Shown piece after piece: positions 1 to 7,336 of a DNA stretch of 12,128 bases. The notes under the pieces are model-generated. The model worked only from the letters and a program-made list of their open reading frames with translations. It was not told the DNA's origin and did no database searches. The stretch's first letter is position 1. Every line of letters starts with the position of its first letter. The position numbers and the translations under genes were made by a program. This DNA comes from JBGCFO01 sp045106955 (GTDB lineage: Bacteria > Pseudomonadota > Alphaproteobacteria > Rickettsiales > Rickettsiaceae), in assembly GCA_045106955.1 (NCBI GenBank), contig JBGCFO010000015.1, positions 1-12,128 of the forward strand, in the 5' to 3' direction.

Positions 1-86
1 CCTGGTTAATCAAATTTAAGCGCAGGATTTTAGAAGGCATTTCTTTTTATCGGCAGGATTGGGAGATTATCAAACCAGCAATTTCG

Positions 87-227
87 TTAAGAATGAGGAG
101 TATTTTGACAACTACCTAAAGTTTTAGCGCGAAACTCCTGCAATAAAGGGCTAGTAATATCCAGTTTCTTGTCAAGATAATCTATAGCATCAGATATAAA
201 TTCACTATTTATGGGTATTTTTAACAT
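87..227 (-). CDS. Orphan 46-residue ORF, possibly a gene fragment
   Basis: Reading the minus strand from the ATG at 227-225 gives a 46-residue peptide starting MLKIPINSEF and ending in a TAA at 89-87. An AGGG at 239-236 lies 8 bases upstream of the start, a good ribosome-binding spacing. The peptide is hydrophilic and probably helical, with no signal peptide or membrane segment. I recognise no family. After the stop, the same frame stays open for another 18 codons (reading WFDNLPILPIKRNAF), which suggests the 3' part of a longer gene now interrupted. It lies just downstream of a broken transposase in decayed DNA, so it may be the 5' remnant of a lost gene rather than a working small protein. 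Confidence 0.35.
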   Translation of the reverse strand: MLKIPINSEFISDAIDYLDKKLDITSPLLQEFRAKTLGSCQNTPHS

Positions 228-266
228 AAAAAATACCCTAATACTTAACATCTATACAGCATTTTC

Positions 267-450
267 TTAAACGCAGTTCGTTTTATCTATAAGAAAGCTA
301 AATCTGATAATCCATCTAGCTATGGCAACATGATCTATAGACAATCCTCTAATATGAGCTAATTCTCTATAGCTTAAGCTCAATCTAACTTTTTATATCT
401 TTTTGATAACAGAAGTTTTTAAAGTATTTACCAATCCGCATATCAAACAT
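267..450 (-). pseudogene. Broken IS6-family transposase, N-terminal fragment
   Basis: On the minus strand, positions about 392-267 read RLSLSYREL, then RGLSIDHVAIARWI. This matches the helix-turn-helix region of IS6/IS26-type transposases, where RYSLSYRDLEE...RGLSVDHxTIxRWV is characteristic. About three residues are missing between REL and RGL relative to the family. Upstream, the ATG at 450-448 opens a different frame reading FKNFCYQKDI, which resembles the FKxxxFPKEI start of these proteins. A frameshift and the TAA at 395-393 therefore separate the two parts. Another stop (269-267) ends the fragment well before the DDE catalytic domain, and I see none of that domain in the window. It is a dead remnant of an insertion sequence, and no terminal inverted repeats could be recognised. 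Confidence 0.75.
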
Positions 451-482
451 ATTTAACAATAAGGCTTAAAAAGAACCTGTGC

Positions 483-2054
483 TTAACATTCCTCATAACA
501 ATCTCCATCTCCATCTCCAAGTAACATCTCGAGCGATTTTAAATGTTCTTCAGAGAAACATGATGCATATTCTTGATTTACCGTTAATAATTTAGCTAGT
601 TCTCTTGTATTGTCACAGTCTATTTGATCGAATGACCCTGAAAAGAGATCTTCTGCATCAGGATAGTTAGAGCAATTAATATTGTGTATACTACATAACT
701 TTAACATGGATTCTAGAAATCCGAGTTTTTCATAAGAAATAAAGTGATAGAAACACTCTAATATTAATTGTTTATATGCATCCTCTGCAATATATTCATT
801 CTCTCCAACGTCTAGTTTTTTTATCAATGTAATATTTTTCTGAAAAATATCAAACAGTTTTTCAGACGAGAAGAGCTCTTCCTCCCAGAATATCTTAGGA
901 TTGGAGTTCGTGCCATACGCAGGTTTTGTTCTAAGAAAAGCACTAGTACTCATAGAATCTAGTAATATATCTAATAGCGTTTGGTGGTCACAGTATAAAT
1001 ACTTCTGAAAACGATGGTTAACGTCAATATTGTTTACAATTACCTCTCCTCCTACACATTTAAAAAGTTGTTTCATTGTGTCATGCGATCTTAATGCATT
1101 CATAACCCCTTGCTCACTGAGTTTTTCCGCTATTACTTTTGGTTCTACTATTCCAGCTAGCGTTTTCAAAGTCATACCTGATGTATCTTTGCATGATTTC
1201 TCAACAATTACTTCATCGACGTTTTCTTGGATTAGTTCTTTACCTACTGTTTCACATAGTATCTTCAAAGAATGGAAAGTTCTGTCGCCGCCAGAAACTA
1301 CTGCATCAAGCACTTCTGAATTAAAATTTGCTACGATTAGGTCTTCACCTACGATTTTAATAATATTACATAAGTTATCATTTTTACATTCTCTTACAAG
1401 TATTTCTTGAGTGAGTATCTCTTTAAATAAACCATTAAATCTATTATTTATCGCCTGTAATATATTTATCACCGGATCTGTCCTAACGCCAAATGATCTT
1501 CCCAAATCATTTAGCATCTTTAACGCATAGTTTTTACATGATTCTGTAACAATTTCTCCTGGATTGAGATTTGCTGCGATTGCGTCTGGACCTACAATTC
1601 CATTCAGCCTTAAACTATATTCTAAGTTTTTACCTAATTCTATGATAACTTCTGGATTGAGATTTGCTGCGATTGCGTCTGGACCTACAACCTCATTCAG
1701 ATTATTTAAAGTACCATCTCTCATTTGGCATAAGCTTATAACGACTCCTGGATTGAGATGTTTTGCGATTTCGTCTGTACCTACAATTTCATTCAGATTA
1801 TTTAAAGTACCATCTCTCATTTGGCATAATCTTATAACAACTTCTGGATTGAGATGTTTTGCGATTTCGTCTGGACCTACAATTTCATTCAGATTATTTA
1901 AAGCATTTTTGTTGCGGCATAATCTTATAACAACTTCTGGATTGATATTTTCTATAACTCTCTCCAGACCCATCCTGTTACTGAGATTTGCTAAACTATC
2001 ATCTACGCATGCTTGAAAAACACCATCTGGGTCGGTGGCGTTGTCGTTAACCAT
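483..2054 (-). CDS. Tandem-repeat helical protein of unknown function, candidate effector
   Basis: A 523-residue protein of no family I recognise. Residues 29-184 hold five clear tandem repeats of 30-32 residues. The consensus runs GPDEIAKHLNPEVVIRLC, then a variable 4-6 residue stretch, then TLNNLNEIV. Diverged copies continue through residues 236-344 (for example GEDLIVANFNSEV, GKELIQENVDEV, EPKVIAEKLSEQ, GGEVIVNNIDV), giving about ten units with a poorly matching segment at 185-235. Each unit looks like two or three short helices, so an alpha-solenoid is likely. Residues 345-523 are non-repetitive, probably helical, and end in an acidic GDGDGD tail. There is no signal peptide or membrane segment. 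The start is supported by GAGG at 2065-2062, 7 bases before the ATG. The gene stands alone beside transposase debris. Binding of a host or bacterial partner is plausible for such repeats, but this is inference. Confidence 0.8.
   Translation of the reverse strand: MVNDNATDPDGVFQACVDDSLANLSNRMGLERVIENINPEVVIRLCRNKNALNNLNEIVGPDEIAKHLNPEVVIRLCQMRDGTLNNLNEIVGTDEIAKHLNPGVVISLCQMRDGTLNNLNEVVGPDAIAANLNPEVIIELGKNLEYSLRLNGIVGPDAIAANLNPGEIVTESCKNYALKMLNDLGRSFGVRTDPVINILQAINNRFNGLFKEILTQEILVRECKNDNLCNIIKIVGEDLIVANFNSEVLDAVVSGGDRTFHSLKILCETVGKELIQENVDEVIVEKSCKDTSGMTLKTLAGIVEPKVIAEKLSEQGVMNALRSHDTMKQLFKCVGGEVIVNNIDVNHRFQKYLYCDHQTLLDILLDSMSTSAFLRTKPAYGTNSNPKIFWEEELFSSEKLFDIFQKNITLIKKLDVGENEYIAEDAYKQLILECFYHFISYEKLGFLESMLKLCSIHNINCSNYPDAEDLFSGSFDQIDCDNTRELAKLLTVNQEYASCFSEEHLKSLEMLLGDGDGDCYEEC
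501..518. repeat. Hexanucleotide tandem repeat (3 x ATCTCC) in the repeat-protein gene
   Basis: Three perfect copies of ATCTCC on the plus strand encode the GDGDGD run near the C-terminus of the minus-strand repeat protein. Because the unit is six bases, slippage would add or remove Gly-Asp pairs without breaking the frame. Confidence 0.8.
1503..1970 (-). repeat. 93/96-bp tandem repeat array inside the repeat-protein gene
   Basis: Five units share the plus-strand sequence GGATTGAGAT, starting at 1561, 1654, 1750, 1846 and 1939, with spacings of 93, 96, 96 and 93 bases. All spacings are multiples of three, so each unit adds 31 or 32 codons in frame. Neighbouring units share long identical halves in different combinations. 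Diverged copies, visible mainly at protein level, extend the array down to about 1023. Confidence 0.9.
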
Positions 2055-2156
2055 AGTGATACCTCATTGACAATGGTTACTGGAATCGAAAAGATGAAAG
2101 TGGCAAATGTATATATGTAATGTCTCATTATTTAATACTTGCTAGTTCTAGTTAAT

Positions 2157-2176
2157 TTAATATATATGTATATTAA
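2157..2176. repeat. Perfect 8-bp inverted repeat, AT only
   Basis: TTAATATA and TATATTAA flank the four-base loop TATG. It could be a regulator-binding dyad over the candidate promoter of the repeat-protein gene, but a purely AT palindrome can arise by chance in this background. Confidence 0.35.
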
Positions 2177-2197
2177 CATAATTTAAATATTTTGCAA
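2170..2197 (-). promoter_or_regulatory. Candidate promoter of the repeat-protein gene
   Basis: On the minus strand, TTGCAA (2197-2192) and TAATAT (2175-2170) are separated by 16 bases. This would give a leader of about 110 bases before the ATG at 2054. The -10 element falls within the inverted repeat at 2157-2176. The surroundings are very AT-rich, so chance matches are likely. Confidence 0.3.
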
Positions 2198-2346
2198 TAC
2201 AATATTGTTAACACACTTAAGTTATACCGGCAAATTTAGGAAAGGAGTTTCGCCTCACTAATTCTAGTTTGAACAAAGAAAAGAAAAATATCAACATAAT
2301 TGTTATGCTTTACTTTCGTAATTGCTCTTGACCAGATGAAAAAATT

Positions 2347-2373
2347 TTGACAAAATTATTCAACGAATATGTG
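2347..2373 (+). promoter_or_regulatory. Candidate lpdA promoter
   Basis: A perfect TTGACA (2347-2352) is followed after 15 bases by TATGTG (2368-2373). The -10 is poor and the spacer short, so the -35 match is the main support. The start site would lie about 15-20 bases before the lpdA ATG, leaving room for the AAAGGA ribosome-binding site at 2387-2392. Confidence 0.3.
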
Positions 2374-2396
2374 TGTATTTTTAATTAAAGGAATGT

Positions 2397-3791
2397 ATGG
2401 AACAATTTGACTTAGTAGTAATTGGAGCCGGGCCTGCGGGTTATACTGGCGCAATTAGAGCGTCTCAGCTCGGAATGAAGGTTTTGGTAATAGAAAAAAA
2501 CCCAACTTTAGGTGGGACTTGTCTGAATGTTGGATGTATTCCGTCGAAAGCTTTGCTTAATATTTCTGAAAAATACGAAGAAGCAAAGCATCATTTTCAT
2601 GATATTGGGATTAACACTAATGTAAAATTAGATTTGCAAAAGATGATGGCTAGGAAAAATAAGATTGTATCGGATTTATGCAGCGGCATATCTTCTTTAT
2701 TTGCAAAAAATAAAATTACTAAAATTACTGGGTCTGCATCACTCGAATCTAAAAATATTGTTCTTGTAAATAATGGAGAGCAAAAATTTCATGCTAAAAA
2801 TATATTAATTGCGACAGGCTCTGAAGTTATAGGCCTTGAAGGGATTGAAATCGATGAAAAATCCATTGTATCCTCTACAGGAGCTTTAGCATTATCACAA
2901 ATACCAAAAAAGATGATAGTTGTTGGCGGTGGGTATATAGGACTAGAACTTGGTTCTGTATGGAATCGTCTTGGCACTGAAGTTACTGTAGTAGAATATT
3001 CTGATCATATTTTACCTAATATGGACAAGGATATTAGAGAGCAATTTTATAAAATACTACAAAAGCAAGGTTTGAAATTTCAATTATCTACTCAATTACT
3101 TAGCGCTAAAAAAGAAAAAAATGGCTCTGTATCATTAGAATTAAAGGATAACAAAACAGGCAATAAGCATAAAATTGATAGTGATGTAGTGCTTATGTCA
3201 ATTGGTAGAAAAGCATACACAGCAGAATTAGCATTAGACAAACTGGGCATCTCTTTGGATAAAAGAGGTTGTATAGAAATTAATGAGAAATATCAAACTG
3301 TGATAGATAATATATATGCTGTTGGAGATGTTGTCCAAGGCCCAATGCTTGCTCATAAAGCAGAAGAAGAGGCTATTGCTGCAGTGGAAATTATGTCAGG
3401 ACAAGCTGGTCATGTGAATTATAATCTTATTCCAAGTGTAATTTACACTTGGCCAGAAGTTGCTTCAGTTGGATTGAGCGAAAATCAGCTTAAGGAACAA
3501 AAGATAGAGTACAAAATTGGCAAATTTCCATTTTTAGCAAATAGCAGAGCAAGGGCCAATGGATACACAGATGGAATGGTTAAAATTTTAGCTCATAAAT
3601 CTACAGATCAAGTGCTTGGAGTCCATATTATTGGGCCAGATGCTGGAACTTTGATTGCAGAAGCTACTATAGTTATGGAATTTGGAGGTGCAGCAGAAGA
3701 CATCGCTAGAACATGTCATGCTCACCCAACATTAAGCGAAGCTGTTAAAGAAGCGGCATTAGCAGTTGATAAACGTACGATTAATTTATAA
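2397..3791 (+). CDS. lpdA: Dihydrolipoyl dehydrogenase (E3)
   Basis: This flavoprotein reoxidises dihydrolipoyl groups of the pyruvate and 2-oxoglutarate dehydrogenase complexes, passing electrons through a disulfide and FAD to NAD+. The 464 residues match the family's usual length. Visible landmarks are the N-terminal FAD site GAGPAG (10-15), the redox-active pair Cys42/Cys47 in GGTCLNVGCIPSK, the NAD-binding GGGYIG (177-182), the second FAD contact in YAVGDVVQGPMLAHKAEEE, and the catalytic His443/Glu448 dyad in HAHPTLSE. The start has AAAGGA (2387-2392) four bases upstream, a rather short spacing. It overlaps ubiG by one base (TAATG), so the two are probably translated together. The E1 and E2 genes are not in the window. 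Sequence similarity to Rickettsia LpdA is strong as I recall it. Confidence 0.97.
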   Translation: MEQFDLVVIGAGPAGYTGAIRASQLGMKVLVIEKNPTLGGTCLNVGCIPSKALLNISEKYEEAKHHFHDIGINTNVKLDLQKMMARKNKIVSDLCSGISSLFAKNKITKITGSASLESKNIVLVNNGEQKFHAKNILIATGSEVIGLEGIEIDEKSIVSSTGALALSQIPKKMIVVGGGYIGLELGSVWNRLGTEVTVVEYSDHILPNMDKDIREQFYKILQKQGLKFQLSTQLLSAKKEKNGSVSLELKDNKTGNKHKIDSDVVLMSIGRKAYTAELALDKLGISLDKRGCIEINEKYQTVIDNIYAVGDVVQGPMLAHKAEEEAIAAVEIMSGQAGHVNYNLIPSVIYTWPEVASVGLSENQLKEQKIEYKIGKFPFLANSRARANGYTDGMVKILAHKSTDQVLGVHIIGPDAGTLIAEATIVMEFGGAAEDIARTCHAHPTLSEAVKEAALAVDKRTINL

Positions 3792-4540
3792 TGAATGTTG
3801 GATCATCTATTGATGAAAAAGAGCTAAGTAAGCTTGAATCAAATGATTGGTGGAATAGCTCTGGTCAATTTAAAATTTTGCATGAAATTAACAAGATTCG
3901 CGTTGATTATATTATTGATAAAATTAAAAGATGCTTTCAAGATAAAGATGGCAAAGTAAGTTTTGATAAAATGAATATTTTAGATGTTGGGTGCGGAGGT
4001 GGTTTAGCCTCAGAAGCTTTAGCTGAATTTGGATTTAATATCACTGCTATCGATGCAAGTCAAGAAAACATCAGAACAGCTGATGCTCATTCAAGGCATA
4101 GTGTAAAATACGAATGTAATACCCCCGAAGGTTTATTAGAACATGCTGACATAAAGCAATTTGATGCTGTAATTTGCCTTGAAGTATTAGAGCATGTTGC
4201 AAATTTAGATGATTTTATAATGAACTTATGCTCATTAGTTAAAAGCGGTGGCGCGCTAATCGTATCTACAATCAATCGAAATATCAAATCTTATTTACTA
4301 GCTATTATTATGGCAGAATATGTTTTAAATTGGGTTCCAAAAGGAACTCATAGCCATGATAAATTCATAAAACCATCTCAATTACATTCTATTCTTAAAC
4401 GTAATAATACACGAATTAATGATTTACAAGGCATGATTTTTGATATCTCTCAACAAAAATGGGTATTAAATGATGATATTAGCGTTAATTACTTGCTATA
4501 CGCAATCAAAGATAAATCATATTCTGATATTCGATTTTAA
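3791..4540 (+). CDS. ubiG: Ubiquinone biosynthesis O-methyltransferase UbiG
   Basis: UbiG carries out both S-adenosylmethionine-dependent O-methylations of the ubiquinone ring, at the inner face of the membrane. The 249-residue protein has the class I methyltransferase fold. Motif I is ILDVGCGGG (63-71), followed by the ribose-binding acid Asp88 in AIDAS, and LEVLEHV (130-136) is the motif II region. UbiG-specific features are STINRNIKS (159-167), the hydrophobic segment after it that is thought to contact the membrane, and VPKGTHSHDKFIKP (182-195). The WWNSSGQF segment near the N-terminus is also typical. It starts inside the lpdA stop codon with no separate Shine-Dalgarno, which implies coupling to lpdA. 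It ends 12 bases from the convergent addB-like gene, with no obvious terminator between them. Confidence 0.95.
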   Translation: MNVGSSIDEKELSKLESNDWWNSSGQFKILHEINKIRVDYIIDKIKRCFQDKDGKVSFDKMNILDVGCGGGLASEALAEFGFNITAIDASQENIRTADAHSRHSVKYECNTPEGLLEHADIKQFDAVICLEVLEHVANLDDFIMNLCSLVKSGGALIVSTINRNIKSYLLAIIMAEYVLNWVPKGTHSHDKFIKPSQLHSILKRNNTRINDLQGMIFDISQQKWVLNDDISVNYLLYAIKDKSYSDIRF

Positions 4541-4552
4541 ACTTCAAATACG

Positions 4553-7336
4553 CTATACAATACGCGATAAATGTTTATAATTATTGTATCTTGTTAAATC
4601 AATGGTTGTTGTGAATATTTTATTGCGCATGTAATATTCGAGTAAATTTACTAAACCTGTTATCTGAGAATCGATATCAACCTTATTCATATCAATGGAA
4701 GTAGTTTCAATATAAGGCTCGGAGCTTCCAATTTTAACATATAACAATTCCTCTACACAATTTACCTTAAAACCAAAGCCGCCATTTATTGCTATAATCG
4801 ACTCAATAATTAACTGAGGAGATAAGCCAGTCATCACATGTTTTTTACTTGGAATTGCTCCAGTTTTATAGTCTATAATTGTTGCGACTTCATTGTCATC
4901 GACTTCTATCCTATCTGCAATTGCCTTAATTCTGACATTTTGATTTAAAATATTCATATCATAATGCCCTTGAACTTCACAATATAAATATTTAGCTTTC
5001 TTTCTACGCTGAGTATCAAATTCGATAAATTCTTGCGCTATATTTTCTAGCTTTAGCATCCATATTTTTTGGATATGCTTTGGAAGTAATTTCTTTGCTA
5101 TAGTTTGCTGCCCAATAGACAATAATTTGTCATAACAAGTATTTTTTGAGATCTTATTATAAGATATTGAATAATCTTCAATGACTTTATGTATAAAATT
5201 TCCAAAATCTGCTAATTCAGGTTCTAAACGAACTACATTGGTTTTATTTAGCCTAAGAATTTTCTTCGCGTAAAAACCATACGGATTACGCACTAACAAC
5301 TCTATATCAGTAGCAGAGATACTATCTGGAAAATGATTGATAATAATATCAGAGCTGTCTTCATTTTCCTTATCTGAAGATTGGCCCACCTGATATTCCG
5401 GATGATGGTATTTTATAGATTCAATATTAGAATGTTTTTGTTCTTGATATAATAACTGCAATTTCAACCAATATGTCGAAATATTTGCAAATGCATCATT
5501 AGCATTTTTATTTAATCCTATTAAATAAATTCTTGGATTATGTAGTAGTAAGTAAAAATTATACAATAAGATTGAGTCGGCAATTTGTGAACTATATAAC
5601 TGCAATTCGTTTTTCATGTTAGGATTAATCCAAGGATTAATCTGATTTGCACTAGGCCAATTACCTTCTATGAAATCTGGTATAATAACCAAGTCAAATT
5701 TTGACATAACAGCGTGCTGTGGAGAGCAAATTACAATATTTGCACTAGCGTCTGATTCATTAAAGAAAAAATCTGAAGATAATTGCTTAATCACTTGTCG
5801 CAAATCATGAGAATTGGTAATTTTAATGTTACATTTAAAGCGTAATAGTTGAGATAAGAAATCTGATACTATTTTTGCATCCTTTCTCGCCCATAACGTC
5901 GGGCATAACTGCTCTGCAATTTTAATTGCATTATATAATATCTGATTGATCGTTAATGAATGATCTTTGTAATGATGTTGATATTTAAAAATTTCTCCTA
6001 TTTTATCAAAAAATAATTCAAGGTCTTCATCTCGATTACTCTCATTCTGAGCATTTATTACAGATCCTAATTGATCATAGTTTGTAACAAAGACTTTATT
6101 TTTAGTCAATAATGTTTCTAATGCTATAATTACAGGAGAATACAGTATAGGATTTTTAAATAATTTAAAAATTACTTGCATGTCAAATCCATCAATCATT
6201 AGAGTTGATATACAAGTAATAATGTGAATAATATTAGAAGAATCTAAGCATGTTCCAAAAAAATCATTAAAGGATAAGTCATATCTAAGTAATAAATTAG
6301 CGTAATAATCTTTTGTGTTGCTATTATTTAGTATAATTGCTATTTGGCTATCTTTATTTTCATTGCAAATTTTTGACACCAATATACTAGACGCAAATAT
6401 ATTATCGCATTGATAATGCGTGATTTTATTTTTGATAGGATCTTTTTCTGCTATATAAGGAATATCTGATAGAATCATCTTATCTAATATACTATTTTTA
6501 GGTATATTTTTATCTCCAATGATTGCAAAATCTGTTACGTCTTTTTTTAAAATCTTTAGCAATGATTGAAAGCAATATAGAGCGTTGTTGTGAATTTCTA
6601 ATCGATCATTTTCTCGCTTTTGATTTTCAACAATAGAAGTTGGTATATTAGAAAGTATAATATGTCCATTTTTATTTTGTGCTACCTGATTTAAAAAATT
6701 CCATGCAATTTTGTTATTCCCCATGATACCAGCAATTATAAGTATTTGCGATGGGTTATTAAAAAGCCTAGTAGCTTCTAAACTAAGATGTTTTTTATGA
6801 TAGGCTGCTAAGCTAATTTTATCTAACGATTTTAGCTTTATTTGAAACTGATGATACGCATATTGCAAAAAATTATATATCAATTGCCAATGCTCAGATT
6901 GATTAAGTGTTGGTAAATCTTTCAGCTGTTCTATATCAACATCATTATACTCTAGCTCTTGAAATAGATGATATAAAGATACAGCACTTTGCATAGATTG
7001 AGCAATGTTAAAATTTAATGATTTATAGCCATTAATAATTTCAGATAGTATAATTTTTACTTCTAGAGTGTTAATGAGATTCATTTCTCTAGAGCTCAAA
7101 CGTTCTTGTAGAGAATCATTCTCTTCGTAATTAGAAGCTATATTGTAATAAGGGATGATTTGAGGCAAAGTTGTAATAGACAATTTTTCTATTAGCAGCT
7201 CTTGCAGTTTAGTGCATGACCTACCAGATGGTAAGAGTATTTTTAAGTTGGCAAAGTTCGCATGAAATTTATCAATTACTAAGTCCGCTAAAACCTCAAG
7301 AAATGCATCCTGAGTTTTAACGATATATAAATTCAT
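4553..7336 (-). CDS. addB: AddB-like double-strand break repair protein, alphaproteobacterial type
   Basis: AddB pairs with the helicase-nuclease AddA to resect double-strand breaks for RecA recombination. The 927-residue protein starts with the family pattern ILLPSGRSCTKLQELL (33-48), a position where related proteins read LPTRRA, and no Walker A ATP-binding loop is visible. The C-terminal RecB-type nuclease is intact in outline. It shows GNFIH with His716, Asp808 in IADRIE, Asp822 and Lys824 in IDYKTG, and Gln841 in SPQLIIES. The segment RNPYGFYAKKIL (683-694) has Asn where iron-sulfur AddB proteins have Cys, so no cluster is expected. The start directly abuts the upstream YqaA-like stop (TAA then ATG) and has no ribosome-binding site, implying coupling. 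An addA gene is not in the window. Sequence between the ends is diverged. Confidence 0.85.
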   Translation of the reverse strand: MNLYIVKTQDAFLEVLADLVIDKFHANFANLKILLPSGRSCTKLQELLIEKLSITTLPQIIPYYNIASNYEENDSLQERLSSREMNLINTLEVKIILSEIINGYKSLNFNIAQSMQSAVSLYHLFQELEYNDVDIEQLKDLPTLNQSEHWQLIYNFLQYAYHQFQIKLKSLDKISLAAYHKKHLSLEATRLFNNPSQILIIAGIMGNNKIAWNFLNQVAQNKNGHIILSNIPTSIVENQKRENDRLEIHNNALYCFQSLLKILKKDVTDFAIIGDKNIPKNSILDKMILSDIPYIAEKDPIKNKITHYQCDNIFASSILVSKICNENKDSQIAIILNNSNTKDYYANLLLRYDLSFNDFFGTCLDSSNIIHIITCISTLMIDGFDMQVIFKLFKNPILYSPVIIALETLLTKNKVFVTNYDQLGSVINAQNESNRDEDLELFFDKIGEIFKYQHHYKDHSLTINQILYNAIKIAEQLCPTLWARKDAKIVSDFLSQLLRFKCNIKITNSHDLRQVIKQLSSDFFFNESDASANIVICSPQHAVMSKFDLVIIPDFIEGNWPSANQINPWINPNMKNELQLYSSQIADSILLYNFYLLLHNPRIYLIGLNKNANDAFANISTYWLKLQLLYQEQKHSNIESIKYHHPEYQVGQSSDKENEDSSDIIINHFPDSISATDIELLVRNPYGFYAKKILRLNKTNVVRLEPELADFGNFIHKVIEDYSISYNKISKNTCYDKLLSIGQQTIAKKLLPKHIQKIWMLKLENIAQEFIEFDTQRRKKAKYLYCEVQGHYDMNILNQNVRIKAIADRIEVDDNEVATIIDYKTGAIPSKKHVMTGLSPQLIIESIIAINGGFGFKVNCVEELLYVKIGSSEPYIETTSIDMNKVDIDSQITGLVNLLEYYMRNKIFTTTIDLTRYNNYKHLSRIV

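Larger units (their letters stand above)
2055..2396. other. Divergent intergenic spacer, no gene seen
   Basis: This 342-bp AT-rich spacer separates the start of the repeat protein (minus strand) from the start of lpdA (plus strand). I see no convincing coding frame or RNA gene in it. It contains candidate promoters for both neighbours, an AT-only perfect inverted repeat at 2157-2176, and the 10-bp palindrome ACAATATTGT at 2199-2208. Confidence 0.6.

Noticed and set aside
1..86. Short open frames at the left edge (for example WLIKFKRRILEGISFYRQDW on the plus strand)
   Set aside because: Several frames are equally open over this short length and none shows a motif I can identify.
1030..1410. 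Plus-strand ORF of 126 codons
   Set aside because: It lies inside the repeat-protein gene on the opposite strand, lacks a ribosome-binding site, and mirrors the amino-acid pattern of that gene.
1564..2016. Plus-strand ORF of 150 codons with internal repeats
   Set aside because: Its repeats are the antisense shadow of the minus-strand repeat array, whose units encode plausible helices and whose start has GAGG at the right distance.
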